From NCBI GenBank assembly GCA_023078555.1, contig CM041202.1:5504522-5568521 (forward strand): a stretch of DNA of 64,000 nucleotides. Reading direction: 5' to 3'. The notes under the pieces were generated by a model, which did no database searches, was not told where the DNA came from, and saw nothing but the letters and a program-made list of their open reading frames with translations. The DNA comes from Ulva prolifera (lineage: Eukaryota; Chlorophyta; Ulvophyceae; Ulvales; Ulvaceae). The position numbers were made by a program, and so were the translations under genes. Shown here in pieces: positions 23,802-36,200 of the stretch (its first letter is position 1; each line of letters starts with the position of its first letter).

Positions 23802-26800
23802 ATGACGCGTGCCAGAAGGTCTTCGCGCCCAGTTGGCGAGGATACGCCTGGGCAGCAATTGCAGTCCGCGCCAGCGCAGCAAGACCGCACGGACATCGTC
23901 GATATCCTCAACGTGCGCTGCTAAAACATATACTCCAATAGTTCATGGGGCCGTCTGCAGGAGTCACGAATGCGGTTGTGCGTGCAGGCAGCGTCAACAC
24001 ACCCTTACTGGGGTCAGCACATGAGCGAGCTTTGGGTTAGCGTTCTGGCCGGCGTGAAAGAACGCCTGGATTTTGATTCCTATAAAACAGTATGCGATGT
24101 GCTGATAGATACCTGGAACTCCGGTCCCGTTCAGGAGACCGCTGAAGCGGTCCAGTTCCAGCTACGGCTGGACCATACCTGCTCGGCTGGCGCCTGCGCT
24201 GACGGGACATGCACACTCTGCGTCAACAGTGCATCCAGGCCATGCCCGCAGCTGTTCAAGTCTAAGTACCTTTTGCGGGACGGTATCGTTCCGGCTTGCG
24301 GCTCAGGCGCGTCTGTGAGCGTCGTGCGCACGGGACGGTCTGGGACAGCATTGACGGCCGGCGAGCTCCAAGCACTGCCACCCTTCGTGTTTCAGGTAAG
24401 TTTAGAATGTAGATCCGGTTCGTATCAGCCTGTTCAGCGCCACGCTCGACGTTCCCGAAAAAGTCAGCTCGTCACCTTCGGCCCAAGTTCCTCCCACCTG
24501 CGCCTTCACAGCTGAACCTAGACTTGCGTCACACCTTCGCAAAGCAAAAAATACACTATGCCACACATCAGATCATCTTCCTGCCTCTATTCGTCTACCG
24601 GCGCCATCGCCGCACTGATCCATCGACCGCCCCGTGTCGGAGGTAGTGTCACAAGCTTGCATCATCCGTCAGAGACAGTCATACGTCGTTACCTTCGTAG
24701 CACCTTCACATCCACCTCCCCATCCGCCACCGCGGTTCCCCGCGCTGCACCCGCCCGCCGCTCGTGCAGGTATGCGCGCTCCCGTGGGCCTACTACAAGG
24801 AACACAAGGACGCCATCCCGTGGGACACCATCCATGCATGCAAGACCATCACCAAGGAGTCCGGGCCTGAGGCCGGGGCGGAGATCGAGGCCGTGCTCGC
24901 GTGCCGCGACATCGGCCACATGGAGACGGACGGCTTCATCTCCTTCCCGTACGCCGTGGACTCCGGCCAGGGCGTTGCTTCCAAGCAGGTCCTCGCCAGC
25001 AACGGCGTGAAGCTTCCGGAGGTGTTTTTCCCGAAGCGCTCGGCAGAGGCGCTGCTCGACGGCAAGCGGCCGCAGCTCGTGCTGGTGGTGCGCGCGGTGC
25101 ACGCCGCGACCGGCGCGCCGCTCGCGGCGGTGCTGCCGGCGGCCTCGACGCCGTTCCACGTCGCGACGCGTCGCACCCGCGGCAACGAGAAGGCCTACAT
25201 CCCCAGCATGGACCAGGAGGTGCGCCGAGCCGGCCGGTGTCGGTTGCGAATCCCTGTGTCGATTGCGAATCTGCGTGCTCCCTAGCGGTTGTTTGTGACG
25301 ATAGAGATATCCACAGTGTTCACGCAGGCCGGTTTCTGTTCGGCTTCAATGCCACACGGTGCTGTTTCGTTAGACACATTGCTCTGGCACTGATGGCTCG
25401 TCTGTCCCGCCTGACAGGCAGGTCTTGTCACTGGTGGCTTTCTGGGCGGTGCCTGGACCGAGCCTCCGCGGCGAGCCCACGCCAGGGCAGAGCCCTCCAC
25501 GCTGCAGTACAGCGGATACAGCGTGCGCCCCAGCCCCCGCACATGCATCCAATCGCTCCTCACACCGGCAACTGTCTGCAGGTGCGCGTCCTCGAGCACA
25601 TCGGCGACGCGTGCATCAAGAAGCTGCGGGCGCTGCCGGAGCACGTCGCCGAGCACCCCGAGGTCGCGCTGCCGGCGGCAATCCCGGAGGGCAAGGTGCT
25701 GACCGTCGCGCACATGCATGCGCTCGTGACGGCCGTCGAGAACGACAAGACCGCGGAGAGCAAGCTCTTCCTCAAGACCCTGAAGCTCAACGACGTGCGC
25801 CCCACCTCCACCCCTCCCCACGCCCGCGCGCCCCTGATCGTCGCTCCACTGTTGTACTGTGTGTTCGCCGGGGCGGGTCGCGCCGGGCAGCAAACGTACA
25901 AGTGCACATTTGTAGGCGCTGACGCACCACGCGTGCGCCTGTCTCAGGCGGAGCGCTAGGACTGCGCCCCAACTTGTTGCGTGTAGGAGAGGGTGCACGT
26001 ATTTATGGTTTACGTAGCTCACATTGGCTCCTGCTGGAAATGCGCTCCCTGTGCTAGGTCGCAGCGCATCTGCATGTTCTTTCAGAGACGCCCACCCACA
26101 GCTCTCCGTGGCCCTTTCCCCATGATAGTGCACCTGCCGCCACCTGCGCCGGCACGCTGCTCTGAACCTCAACGCTCCACTGGACGCCCAACGCTGGCGT
26201 GGAGTGCAGGACCGCCTGGGGGAGCTGAAGGAGCAGCTGAAGCGCGCGGTGCGGCCCGACTCGCAGCTGCGGGTCTTCTACTGCGGCACGTACCCGGAGG
26301 CGCCGCTGCCGAACCTCCTCGAGGGCCCGGTGGATGTCGGCCTCGTGTTCACCTGCACGCGCGGCACTGTTGACCTCCATGAGGGTGGCATCTGCGGTAA
26401 GCTCCCCCTCCCCCTTCGTCTTATTGACCATCACTGTCGATTTATTTGACATGATTCATTTGAACTCGTCTTTGTTTCTTCTTACTTTAAGATGTTGCCA
26501 GTGTGTCTGTTTACACACGAGGCACACGCCGTCTGCTCGCCGGAGTCGACGTGAAACCCATGGAGCTGTTGTTGGCATTTCGCGGGAACTGGTTGTGGCC
26601 GGTGGTGACTGAGGCATGATGGGGCTTGCCAGCGCTGCTCACGCACAGTGTCTTCGCCTCTGCAGGAGTCGTGATGCGGTCACAGCTGAGCGGGGCCGCA
26701 ACGGCGATGGAGACGATCGTGCCCCGCGACCACCTCATCCAGGAGCCGCAGCTGAAGCCGCTGCTCCTCATGCATGCGCGCCGCGCGTGGTGCACGTCCG

Positions 26801-28104
26801 GGCACCCCGGCTGGGGCTTCTACACGTTCCAGGGGCGTGCGACATCACGCATGCCGCCGGAGGGCGCCGCGCGATACCCCGTCGATCCCAACCGCATTCC
26901 GTGCTTCACCCCCAGCCAGTACGCGGAGGCTGTGGGTGATGGGGGCGCCGGTGCGGCGGGAGGTGGCGACCACGCGGATCCCGGCGCCGCAGCCGCCGCC
27001 GCCCCCGCGGCAGACGGCGCAGAGGAGGCTGGGTCTCATGCGCACAGCGGGGACGGCGGCGCGGCGCCGGCGGCGACGGCGGCGTCCGCGGAGGAAGCCG
27101 CCACCGTGGCCCGCATCGCAGCCGAGGGCTGGGCAAACATGGAGGCGCAGCATGCCGCGCAGCACGCGGCGCAGCACGCCGCGCAGCAGGCCGCTGTGGA
27201 GTCTGCGCGGGCAGCGCATGCGGCGAGGCTGGCGGAGCAGGCAGCGGCGGCCCAGGAGCCGGGGTCGCCGGGCGCGGCGTCCGCGGTTGCGACGCTCGTG
27301 CAGGCGGCGACTGCGACCCGTGCACTCGACCTCATGGCGGGCCAGCCTGCACAGGCGTCGGCGGCGTCCGCTCCGGCGAGCGCGTGGATGAACACACACA
27401 AGCTCGCGGCTGCCGCCGGCTGGTCCTCCATCTCTCAGGGCTCTCCGCCGGCGCTGTTCCAGCCGTCTGCACAGATCGAGGTCGGTGAGCCGGGTGTGCG
27501 CGCGGCGGCGTCCGGCGAGCTGCCAGGCGCACCACCACACAAGCAGGCGCGGTATGCAATCGACGCCATCGGCTACAGCGTGGGTTTACAGTGCGTTGTC
27601 TCCTGGATGTTTCTCGCTCTACTGATCTGTCATCTCACATCTGTGCAACTGTGGCGTGCTGCCGACTGCAGTTTTCTTGCGCGTCACCATCGACTATGCA
27701 GCATACCCTGAATGTCGGTACTTCAAAGTCCGTCTGGCCCTCATCAGCACAAGACCTCCTTGTGGCTATCGTCTCAATGGCGGCTCCCCGACCTCATCAC
27801 ACATGGCCTGGCTGACTCATTACCTCTGTGCAGGCAGCACGCACCACCGGACGCGGCGAGCGGCGTGCCCGCCAATGCCGGTATTTCCTTCCTGAACCTC
27901 GGGGGTCTCTCCAGTGAGCTCCAGGCTCAGAACCCTGCGCTTGTGAGCAGCATGCTCCTCAACAACAGCCTGCGCGGCGTCGTCCAGGGCAGCAGCGACC
28001 TCGGCTCGTTTCTGTTCAGCAACGGAGACAGCCTGCCCTCCGGCACCCCCCCCGGCTCTGTCGCCGCCGGCTCCGTCGCCGGCTCTGTTGAGCTTGCCGC
28101 TTAG
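23802..28104 (+). CDS. CBP60-like (calmodulin-binding protein 60-related) gene, copy A
   Basis: Seven exons (23802-23912, 23988-24395, 24770-25219, 25582-25794, 26210-26396, 26666-27551, 27834-28104) join in frame to 841 residues. Plant CBP60/SARD1 proteins are calmodulin-regulated nuclear transcription factors. The segment encoded by exons 3-5 shows their core order: STPFHVATRR, YIPSMDQEVRVLEHIGDAC across an exon junction, then QLRVFYCGTY and VDVGLVFTC. These correspond to the CBP60 motifs around DDEVWRLEKIGKDG and KLYVYY...VGVVF. Exon 2 adds an invariant Cys cluster (residues 102, 107, 112, 115, 123) and HPYW near its start. Exon 6 holds GVVMRS and HPGWGFY, then an Ala/Gln-rich coiled-coil-like stretch, and ends with a conserved WMNT helix. 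Exon 7 is Ser/Gly/Leu-rich. Copies B and C share all exon phases. DNA or calmodulin binding is inferred, and the family call rests on motif order only. Confidence 0.7.
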
Positions 28105-29331
28105 CCGCATCACAGCGCGCCGCCGGCCCCGCGTCCACGCGGGGCCTGGTCGGGGGTGGGGTGGGGGGGGGAGGTGGCTACTCCTGTATTGCTACTGGAG
28201 GCTGTGTGGGGGAGACCATGCGGTGGAGGAGGAGGAGCTGTCGTGCGTGCTGTGAAGACCGTGTGATAAACTGTGAGCCGCTGTGAAGCTGTGTTGAAAC
28301 GTGCGCCGCTGCATGTGCGCCGCTGTGAAGCTTCTCTCGTCCTGTGTGAGTCGAGCGTTCCCTGCGACTCCAGTAGCACTGAATGTGCATCCCGTCCGCA
28401 TCAGTTGACAATTTATCCTCCGGGGTTGGCGATTTTAATTCAACACTGTGTACCGGAGGGAGCATGTGCCGTGTGATATGCTGCAGTGCATCGGGGTTGT
28501 GTTGCTATTGCTATGCCTGACACCGGCGCTGTGTTGCAGGAGTTGCAGGGGTTTTGCAGGCAGAAAACTTGCCGCTCATGAGCATGACGGTCCACACGAC
28601 GTGGCACGGTTGAAGATTGGATCAGTGGAGGCTGGCACCAGGCTCATATCTGTGCCGATGTCTTTGAACTGGCTATATGTGATGTACTTGACCAAGCGCT
28701 ATCGTGTGTTCACTGGAGCTGAAAGATGTTTAATTATTGTGACCAGGCGTCACAGCAGGTGTCACAACAGTGATGGGTAGCCATGATGTACAGTTCAGAG
28801 TATCCTTTCTGAGGTTTTGTATCTCGATGGTGCTTCTGAGCTCGGAGCTGAATGCCATATAGGCATATGTTACGTCGTTGCACTGGCAATGCTGGCATCT
28901 GCATCTATCACATACTTGCTTACGGCCAAAGCCACCGTGGCTTCTGAGTGGCATTTGTCTTCCTGGTACATGGACAACAGGCTGTTGTAGCGTCTGCACT
29001 GTTGGTACGATAACGAGTTCACTCAGCGATGCAGCACATATGCAGCACAGCACGGCTGGGGCATGTACACACGGCTTGTATGTGCGATGTAATTTTTGCA
29101 GACGTTGTGCGGTGCTTCTGGATGCTTGCATTGTAGTGTGTTTTGGTGCTCTGCCTTGAATGGCCGGAGCTCTCTTGTATTCTGTTCAGTTCGTGTTGTG
29201 CAGTGCGCCGGTACCTTTCACGAGTTGAGGTGACATTTACAGCGGTCAGGTGGAAGGACCTCTCTTATGTGACATGGTTGAACATGGACGACTAGTTCCC
29301 AAAATGTTTGCTTCATCAGGTAAAGTAAAAG

Positions 29332-29433
29332 TGAAGTAAATCTAAATTTACTGAGCCGTATCCTATTGGACATCGACAACTCCGAGTTAATGGGACCACA
29401 TATGCCGAAAGGGTAAATCACCTGGAAACCCCC
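29332..29433 (+). repeat. Dispersed repeat, member 1
   Basis: The sequence from GAAGTAAATCTAAATTTACT through CACCTGGAAACCCCC matches, in reverse complement, 62719-62832. Shared blocks include CTGAGCCGTATCCT, GACAACTCCGA, TGGGACCACAT and ATGCCGAAAGGGTAAA, with small gaps between. It is probably a non-autonomous transposable element. Confidence 0.75.
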
Positions 29434-29520
29434 CTCAGACGACCGTACGCAACTCACAGGGCCTCCTCCTGTGCTAAGCGAGGGGGTCACGTACGGCCGT
29501 TTCGATTCCCCAAAGTGCAC

Positions 29521-29592
29521 GCAGAATCGAACCCACGACCCCGTGAAACGGAGGGGGTAGCTTTTAATCCGTCCTCAACCCATTGGACGGAG
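29521..29592 (-). ncRNA. tRNA-like element or SINE head with A- and B-box-like motifs
   Basis: On minus the order is ATGGGTTGAGGACGG (A-box/D-arm-like), then CCTCCGTTTCACGGGG, which resembles the anticodon arm of tRNA-Glu(TTC), then GTCGTGGGTTCGATTC (B box). The anticodon-arm stem pairs except at one end, but the variable region is too short, the T stem pairs poorly, and no acceptor stem is found. It is likely a tRNA pseudogene or the head of a tRNA-derived SINE. It lies next to a member of the dispersed repeat family. Confidence 0.35.
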
Positions 29593-30010
29593 GTCGCTTT
29601 CACGGGGGAGCAAGTTGGCAGGGGAGCAGCTTGACCAACCATGAACATTCTCGGTACCCGGACTGTGAGTACAATGTTTCTTCCAACACAGAAACTCACC
29701 AAGTGGCTTTGGAGTCACATTAGGTTTCTGCATCAATGCTTGATCAAAATAGATCACATTTATTTAAAAACAGCTCTGCCTTCACGTTGATCATAACTAT
29801 GCAGCCTCAATGGTTTTCCCCATTCCTTGCAGGGCTTCTCGGCCAAGCAATGGTTGTATCCTCTGCACTGGTGAATCCGCAACTACCGTCAGGTGTGCAT
29901 CGCTTGCTCGACCCGATATTGTGCAAGCTCGGGTAAACATTGCTTTGCAGCTGTACTCAACCAAGACGAGAGAGGACTCAACCGTCTTTGGGCCACATAC
30001 GTCGCACAGC

Positions 30011-30060
30011 GAAGTAAATTATATCTGCATTTACTCAGCGGCATCCTTAAGAGGATAGTG
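30011..30060 (+). repeat. Dispersed repeat, partial member
   Basis: GAAGTAAATTATATCTGCATTTACT followed by CAGCGGCATCCTTAAGAGGAT (partially quoted blocks GAAGTAAAT, GCATTTACT, GCATCCT, GAGGAT) resembles the left part of the repeats at 29332 and 62832. Confidence 0.5.
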
Positions 30061-30185
30061 ATGGAGGTCTCCTTGAGGCCTCATCTTGTGACTGATCTTT
30101 GGTGTTTGCTTCGAGTCATCACATAAAGCGAAGGACCCCATTGACAGCACACTTCTTCCAACACTCAGAACAGACTGGACGGCCA

Positions 30186-30239
30186 CAGATCGCGACGTGC
30201 AAGGATCCAGTGGTATAACGGCCATATCACTGGATTGCG
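30186..30239. repeat. Segment shared with the copia-like fragment at 9.95 kb
   Basis: The block containing GACGTGCAAGGATCCAGTGG and CCATATCACTGGATTGC is almost identical to 9949-9995. Within it, ATCCAGTG and CACTGGAT form an inverted repeat able to fold as a hairpin. At 30224-30259 the last 18 bases are duplicated in tandem. It is probably another small relic of the same fossil element family. Confidence 0.7.
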
Positions 30240-31550
30240 CCATATCACTGGATTGCGCATGTGTGCGCACACAGATCAATGTAAACACGACACTAAATGT
30301 CAGCCATGCAGTATCACATGCTCTGTCCCATGATTCCGGTAGGTACCATCCTGGCAGTGTGTGATTTACACAGGAATCCAAGCTGATGTTTGGCAGAGCA
30401 GACATGCTGATAATGCTCTGTTTCGCCATGTCAAGCCACACCACTGTCACTGTACCGACTCAGGCGCATCGCAGCCCAGCCGAGTGCTTGCTTGTTCACT
30501 ACGGCCACACGTGTTGTACAAGCCTGGTTCATACGACATGAGCATCAACAGCTCCTGGCTGTCACCGCTCTGCAAGCAGCTTGCCTGTACACCAGCCACC
30601 TCCAAAACATTTCAGGAGGATGTCCTGACATTGCTTCAGGAGAATGTCTGTCACTGCTTTACAAGGAGTGCGGCTGTACATCATTCACCGCAGAGTACTT
30701 GATGAGGAAGTGGCCGCACGTACTGGAACACTACAAGTGAACAAGAGCAACATCACATCATCCCACCATAAGTCGCCTGTGATCACAGCACCTTCCTTGC
30801 ACCTTCCCTGGGTAAGAAACCACGCCCTCAGCCTCAGCTGAGCCCCTGCCCGGCGAAAAAAAACACGTCAGGGCGAAACAGCGTCATGTGGCGAAGTACG
30901 GTTGTAGCGCGGGGGGAGAGCAGTGGCAAGCATGCATGGCTTGTACGAAACACAAGCTCCCCTGCCTACCAGCTCTTTCATTGACCACACGAGGACAGGA
31001 TGCGCGGTCATACGTCGCGCATTCGACCACACCACAGAACCACACCCGTGCTGCGCTGCCTCGGCAGACGACACTTCCATGGGCCCAGCGCACAGCTGGG
31101 CAACCCAGTAGATGCACGACGTGTGCTGTGCATACTCAACTTGCGCGCAGAGTCACGCCCGTTGCGTTGTGTACCTGATTGCGGCGGCACAGGGCACCGC
31201 CACAGTGTCGCATCTGCATGCTGCGTGCTGCATGCTGCGAACGCGCCACCCCACTGTACAGCACCACCTTCGGACCAACCGCCACCAGAAGCCGTCTCAC
31301 CACCGCCAGATGTCCCAGCACTGGCGACCCTCCAGCCACACTATGCTGTCTGCAGCAAAGCAGCGCGCCCTGTCACGTCACGCACAGCGGCACCGCACAG
31401 AGGCCACCCTGCAAGACCCGAAGCAGCTAGATATGAAGCGCCCGGATCACTCTTTGGACTACAATGAATTCTAGTCGGCTGCGTTCGGCTCCGCCATGCA
31501 ACGGCGTTTTGCCGTATCACGCATCACACAAACACACTCCGCGACACGCG

Positions 31551-34500
31551 TCACGCCGCGTCGACCTCCATCGCGGCGGCGCCGGGGCTGCCTCCCGGCG
31601 AGGCCGAGCCGGGCGCGCGTGCGTCGACGGCCGCCGACGTCGAGATGCCCGGCGGCAGGTCGCCGCTCATCGAGGGGAACTGCACGCTGCTGTTCAGGAG
31701 GTTGCTGAGCAGGCCGGGGTGCAGGTTCGGGTTGAGCTCGGTGGAGAGGCCACCGGAGTAGAAGAGCTTCGAGAGGCTGAGGGGATTGGCGGCCGCGGCG
31801 GCCGACACGCCGCGCTCCTGCAGCTCGCGCTGGCTGCGCGCCGCCTCGTCGTCGTCGAGCCTGCAGGAGCCGCACACGCGGTCGGCCACAGGCCAGCACG
31901 CTGCACGCGTCACATGCTGCGACATGCATGCTGACAACTCAGATATCAAGCGAGCTCAAATGAACACGCGAGCCTCTGTGTGCATCTCGTTACAATCACG
32001 TGCCCGAGCTGCTCGTGGCGGCGCCCCACGCGTGTCCAGGTGCGCAGGCACTCACAGCCACAGGGAGGCCGGAGGCATGGCACACCTGACCTCGACGCCG
32101 CGTTCCCGCTCCCCGGATCGCGGCCGCTGCCGCTCCGGCCGCGCGACGTCAAGCGCCGCGCTGCCGAGCGAGCTCCGCAGCCGCACGAGGCCGCCGTCGC
32201 AGCCGTCGTCCCGCGCCGCCGCGGCCGCCCCGCCGAACAGCGGCGGCCCGCCCGCCGCCCCCGCAAACATGCCCGCCACGAGTGCCCCCGCCGACGCCCC
32301 GAACGGCCCCGGCATCGCCGGCGTCTGCGCCGCGATCGCGTTTGTGTCCATCCAGTTCGAACCCGGCGGCGGCGCGGGGAAGTCGACCGGCAGCGACAGC
32401 TGCGACCACGGGATGTCCCCGGTTGACAGCCCGAGGCTCGACAGGCCGGCGGCGGTCGCAGCGGCCGTCGCGCCGCCGCCGTCCCGCGCCGCCTCCACAC
32501 CCGCGCTGTTGAAGATATTCTGCAGCTGCGCGCGGCGCTGAGCGTCCACCTCCGGGCTGCGCCGGCCCCCCGGCGACGGCGAGCGCTTGCCGTCCGCCAT
32601 CACCGAGTCGCCCCCGTCGGCCCCACCCAGCTTCCCACGCCCGGGGCTCCCCGACGCAACAGCCTCGCCGGCGGGCTTGCCGGAGGCCGCAGCCGCCGTG
32701 CCGCCGACCGCAGCGCGCACAGCGTCCCCAGCGTACTCCGTCGGCGTGAAGCACGGCACCTGGGCCGAGTTGACGCTGTAGTGCGGCGCGTCGGAGCCGG
32801 GCATCTGCGTCGTCGTGGCGTCGTTGTGCTTGTACAGGCCCCAGCCGGGGTGGCCGGGAGTGTTCCACGCGCTCTTTGCATGCATGAAGAGCAGCGGCAC
32901 GAGCTGCGGCTCCTGCGTGAGGTGGTCGCGGGGCACGATCGTCTCGACGTTGCGGTACGGCGACCGCATGACGACGCCTGCACTCACATGGCACATGGTG
33001 TTAGCTTACTAGCAGTCGACTGCGACGCCGATGCTTGCCGGCACCAGAAGTTGTCACATGGCGTCTGGTGCATCGGGCTGCACACGCAGGGTCTTGGTTT
33101 CGGGTCATCCTACTCAACAGGGTTTGCGCCCATCTCGCCCCAGTCCGGGAATGAAGAGTATAGATACTGTACTACTTGGTCCGTAGCCCCCGCAGATTGC
33201 AAGGCAGGAGAGCGGCCCGGCGGGGTGGCGGGGCAGCGCACCGCAGATGCCGCCCTCGTACAGGTCGACAGTGCCGCGGGTGCAGGTGAACACGAGGCCC
33301 ATGTCCACCGCGCCTTCCAGAAGGCTCGGCAGCGGCGCGGCGGGGTACGTGCCGCAGTAGAACACCCGCAGTTGCGAGTCGGGCCACACCGCCTTGGCCA
33401 GCTGCCGGCGCAGCTCCCGCCACTTCTCCTGCACGCGTACCCCGTCAAGCCCGACCCCCCTCGCAGACGACGGCAGCGTCAAAGAATCAGAGAAACATGT
33501 CGGGAGCGCGTGGTGGGCCACGGCTGCGCAGCCACACCGCAAGCGGCCCGCAGCTCCCACACATACAGACGAGACAGTGTGCAGCGGGTGCTGCCGCAAG
33601 CGGCCCGCGGCGGCGACTGCATGACCCGCGGCGGCGGCGCACCTCGTTCATGTTGAGGATGCCCTGGAAGAGCTTCTTCTCGGCGGTCTGGTTGTCCTGG
33701 TTGGCGCGCATGAGCGCGACCATGTGCTCGACCGTGCGCACGCCCGACGGCGGCACGGCGGCCGGCAGCTCGATCTCGGGGTTCGCCGCGATGTGCACGC
33801 GAACCTCGTTGAGCTTGCGGATGCACGCGTCGCCGATGTGCACGAGCACGCGCACCTGCACCCGGCTGCCTGTGTCAGCTCAAATCAGCCGCTGGCGCTG
33901 GTGAAACTAGGCGGTAGTAGCCGGTGAAATTAGCGCCGCAGCGCACGCCCAGTTGTGTGACAAGGAGGAAGCAGGCAAGGCAGGGCGCACTGCAGGAAGT
34001 GTGTGCACGACTGAGATGGGCAGGAAGCACACGCAGGCCACCACCGGCGGGCCTGGCGACTCCCGGTCACTCGGGTGTGGCATGCGGGAGCGTATGGTGC
34101 CCCAATCGCGAGGTGCACAGAGAGCGCAGGTGACTACGCAAATGGTACTGCGGACGCGGCCCGAGCTTGAGATGTGCAGCCAGGGAATGTGTGTGTGTGT
34201 GTTACAAGGACAAAGCAAGCAAGGCAGGTAGCACCGCGAGCAGCAACCAGGGGAACCGCACACTACGCAACAAGCCACACGCATCACACACCAACACACC
34301 CACGCACCGCCAGCACTTGTGCCGGCCACAGCCACACAGGCATGTGAATGTGTGTGTGGTCGTGGGCCATGGCGGCGAGGGGCGGTGAGTGTGGGTGCGA
34401 GGGTGACTCAGGCGCCTGTGCGGCCTTCCAGGCGATGGTGTGTTGCATCCGGGTTGGACATGATGGCATTCATGGCAGCGGACAACAGGCAGCATGTAGC

Positions 34501-36200
34501 AGACGTAAGGAATGTTGTTGGACACGCAGATGTGTCTGATGTTTGCATGTCTGCTGCTGAGTTGGTCGTGTGCGGCTGCTGAGATCAGAAACGTGAGCAG
34601 ACGAGCGAGAAGGCCTGTTGAGCACTGCTCCCAACAGGCGAACGGAGTGCGCGCAGTTCTTTGGAATCCTGTGCATCGTGCGCGTTCAATTGAGCATCAG
34701 CAGACAAGACAGTATGTGGGTGCCTCGGTGCCCATGTGCACACCAGTCACCCCGTGTGGGTGAGAGTGAACGAGCCGAGCAGAGGTGAGAGAACATTCAG
34801 GCATGTTGTGGAACAGAAAGCACTGGTGCTGCCACCACATTCACCACGGTCTGGGGTCTCACCTCCTGGTCCATGCTGGGGATGTCCACTTTCATTGCTC
34901 CCTTGACCCTTCGGGTGGCAACGCAGAAGGAGTTGGACACTGCAGGCCGCACTGAAGCGATCGGGGCGCCAGTCCGTGCAGTGACAGCTCGGACGACCAG
35001 AACAATGGGTGGCTGCTTTCCATCAAGCAACGACTCACCGGAGCGCTTGGCGAAGAACACTTCTGGCAAGCGGATGCCTGCATCCGACGTTGTTTCCTTG
35101 TACTCTGCTCGCCTGCCTGTCTCGAGCGCATGCGGGAACGATACGAATCCATCTGGTTCGAGCGTTCCGTTCTCCTTGCAGTTCAAGACGGGCTCACGGT
35201 GATGGGCGCCATCCTCTTGGAAAGTGACGGTGTTGCTTTCATGGATGTTCGCCCAAGGAATGTTGGCTTGGTGTCGTTGAAGGTACGACTGTGGCAGGGC
35301 GCAAACCTGCATGTTGCATAGCGTGAAAGAAGCTGAAACCGATGGAACGTAAGCCGAAGCTGATGCCGTTCGATGTGTTTGTGCACAAGCAGAATCTAGA
35401 GCTGGCCCTGCCTCGGCCGGGGGCGCGGTGGGGTGCACCGCTCTGCAGCCTCGACGGCTTGGCCACGACTCACTCAAAGGCATCAGAACAGAGCTCGCGC
35501 AGCCGATGGATCATATGTTTCGTAGTGAGGCGGACTGGCAGCGCCGCTTGCTATTGAAAACTCACAAATCGTACAGAAGCTGACGAGAATGTGGACATGG
35601 CCAACACTGAACACACGATCGCATACGCTGTGTGCGTAAATCAGCGACCACTTGGATCACATTACCTGCAAAATAAATGGCGGAAGCTTCTGAAACTCCT
35701 TCTCGCTGACAGATCGACCGGATAAGCCTGTTTGTTTGAGCCGAACTGATGTTGGGGCACCGCATGCCGGCACGAGAGAATCCTTGACGAGATACTTCGG
35801 GCTTAGCAGCTCAGGACATCGTCTAGATGCAGAGTTCCTGCACAGCGTGCATGTCCCATCCGTGCACGCTACTGCAGCACAGTCGTGGACCAGCTCCAGC
35901 TCGAGCTGCACTGGGTCGTCCGCCATGGCAGACGCGGACTGCCACGTCTCCGCAAGAACTCGACATACAGTCCCATATGCGGTTCCTGGTAGCTGTTGTT
36001 TCAGCCCAGCCAAGAACCTCCTCCAGAGCTCTTCGGGGTGGTGTGCCCAGTAGGGATGAGTGGATGTTGCCTGCACAGGTGCTAGCCTCTCGCTTCTGAT
36101 CTATATTGCTATTTCAGCAGTTGATGAAGGCGTTTGCGCGTACGTTCAGTATTTCCGATAACGCCGATGTTGCCTGTTCCTCTTGGGAGGCGTCCTCCAT
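31551..36200 (-). CDS. CBP60-like gene, copy B
   Basis: Seven exons (36144-36200, 35666-36070, 34863-35306, 33643-33855, 33242-33428, 32086-32977, 31551-31860) join in frame to 835 residues with the same intron phases as copies A and C. The short first exon encodes MEDASQEEQATSALSEILN and ends at a GTACGC donor. Exon 2 has THPYW and the Cys cluster at residues 83, 88, 93, 96 and 104. Exon 3 has FCVATRR and IPSMDQE, exon 4 VRVLVHIGDACIRKL, and exon 5 LRVFYCGTY and VDMGLVFTC. Exon 6 begins GVVMRS, contains HPGWGLY, a Ser-Pro-Gly-rich linker with KRSPSPGGRRSP, and a WMDTNAIA helix. The final exon is acidic and Ser-rich. The segment after the second Cys pair differs from A and C enough to suggest an old duplication. 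The third intron (about 1 kb) contains a dispersed repeat member at 34198-34250. It converges with copy A, and copy C lies upstream on the same strand. Confidence 0.7.
34198..34250 (+). repeat. Dispersed 50-bp repeat, copy in intron 3 of gene B
   Basis: GTGTTACAAGGACAAAGCAA followed by GCAAGGCAGGTAGCACCGCGAG matches copies at 39323-39378 and 42137-42191 (reverse complement) and 41601-41640 (weaker). It follows a short GT run. Confidence 0.75.

Larger units (their letters stand above)
28105..31550. other. Convergent intergenic region rich in repeats
   Basis: About 3.4 kb lies between the 3-prime ends of CBP60-like genes A and B. I see no convincing gene. It holds members of a dispersed repeat (29332-29433 and 30011-30060), a tRNA-like element at 29521-29592, and a short segment (30186-30239) shared with the copia-like fragment near 9.97 kb. 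Confidence 0.5.

Noticed and set aside
24793-25185. Long minus-strand and third-frame open frames across the CBP60-like exons (for example 24793-25185, 26845-27540, 31946-32500)
   Set aside because: They are Arg/Ala/Pro-rich mirrors of GC-rich exons. The chosen frames have conserved motifs and shared splice phases in three paralogues.
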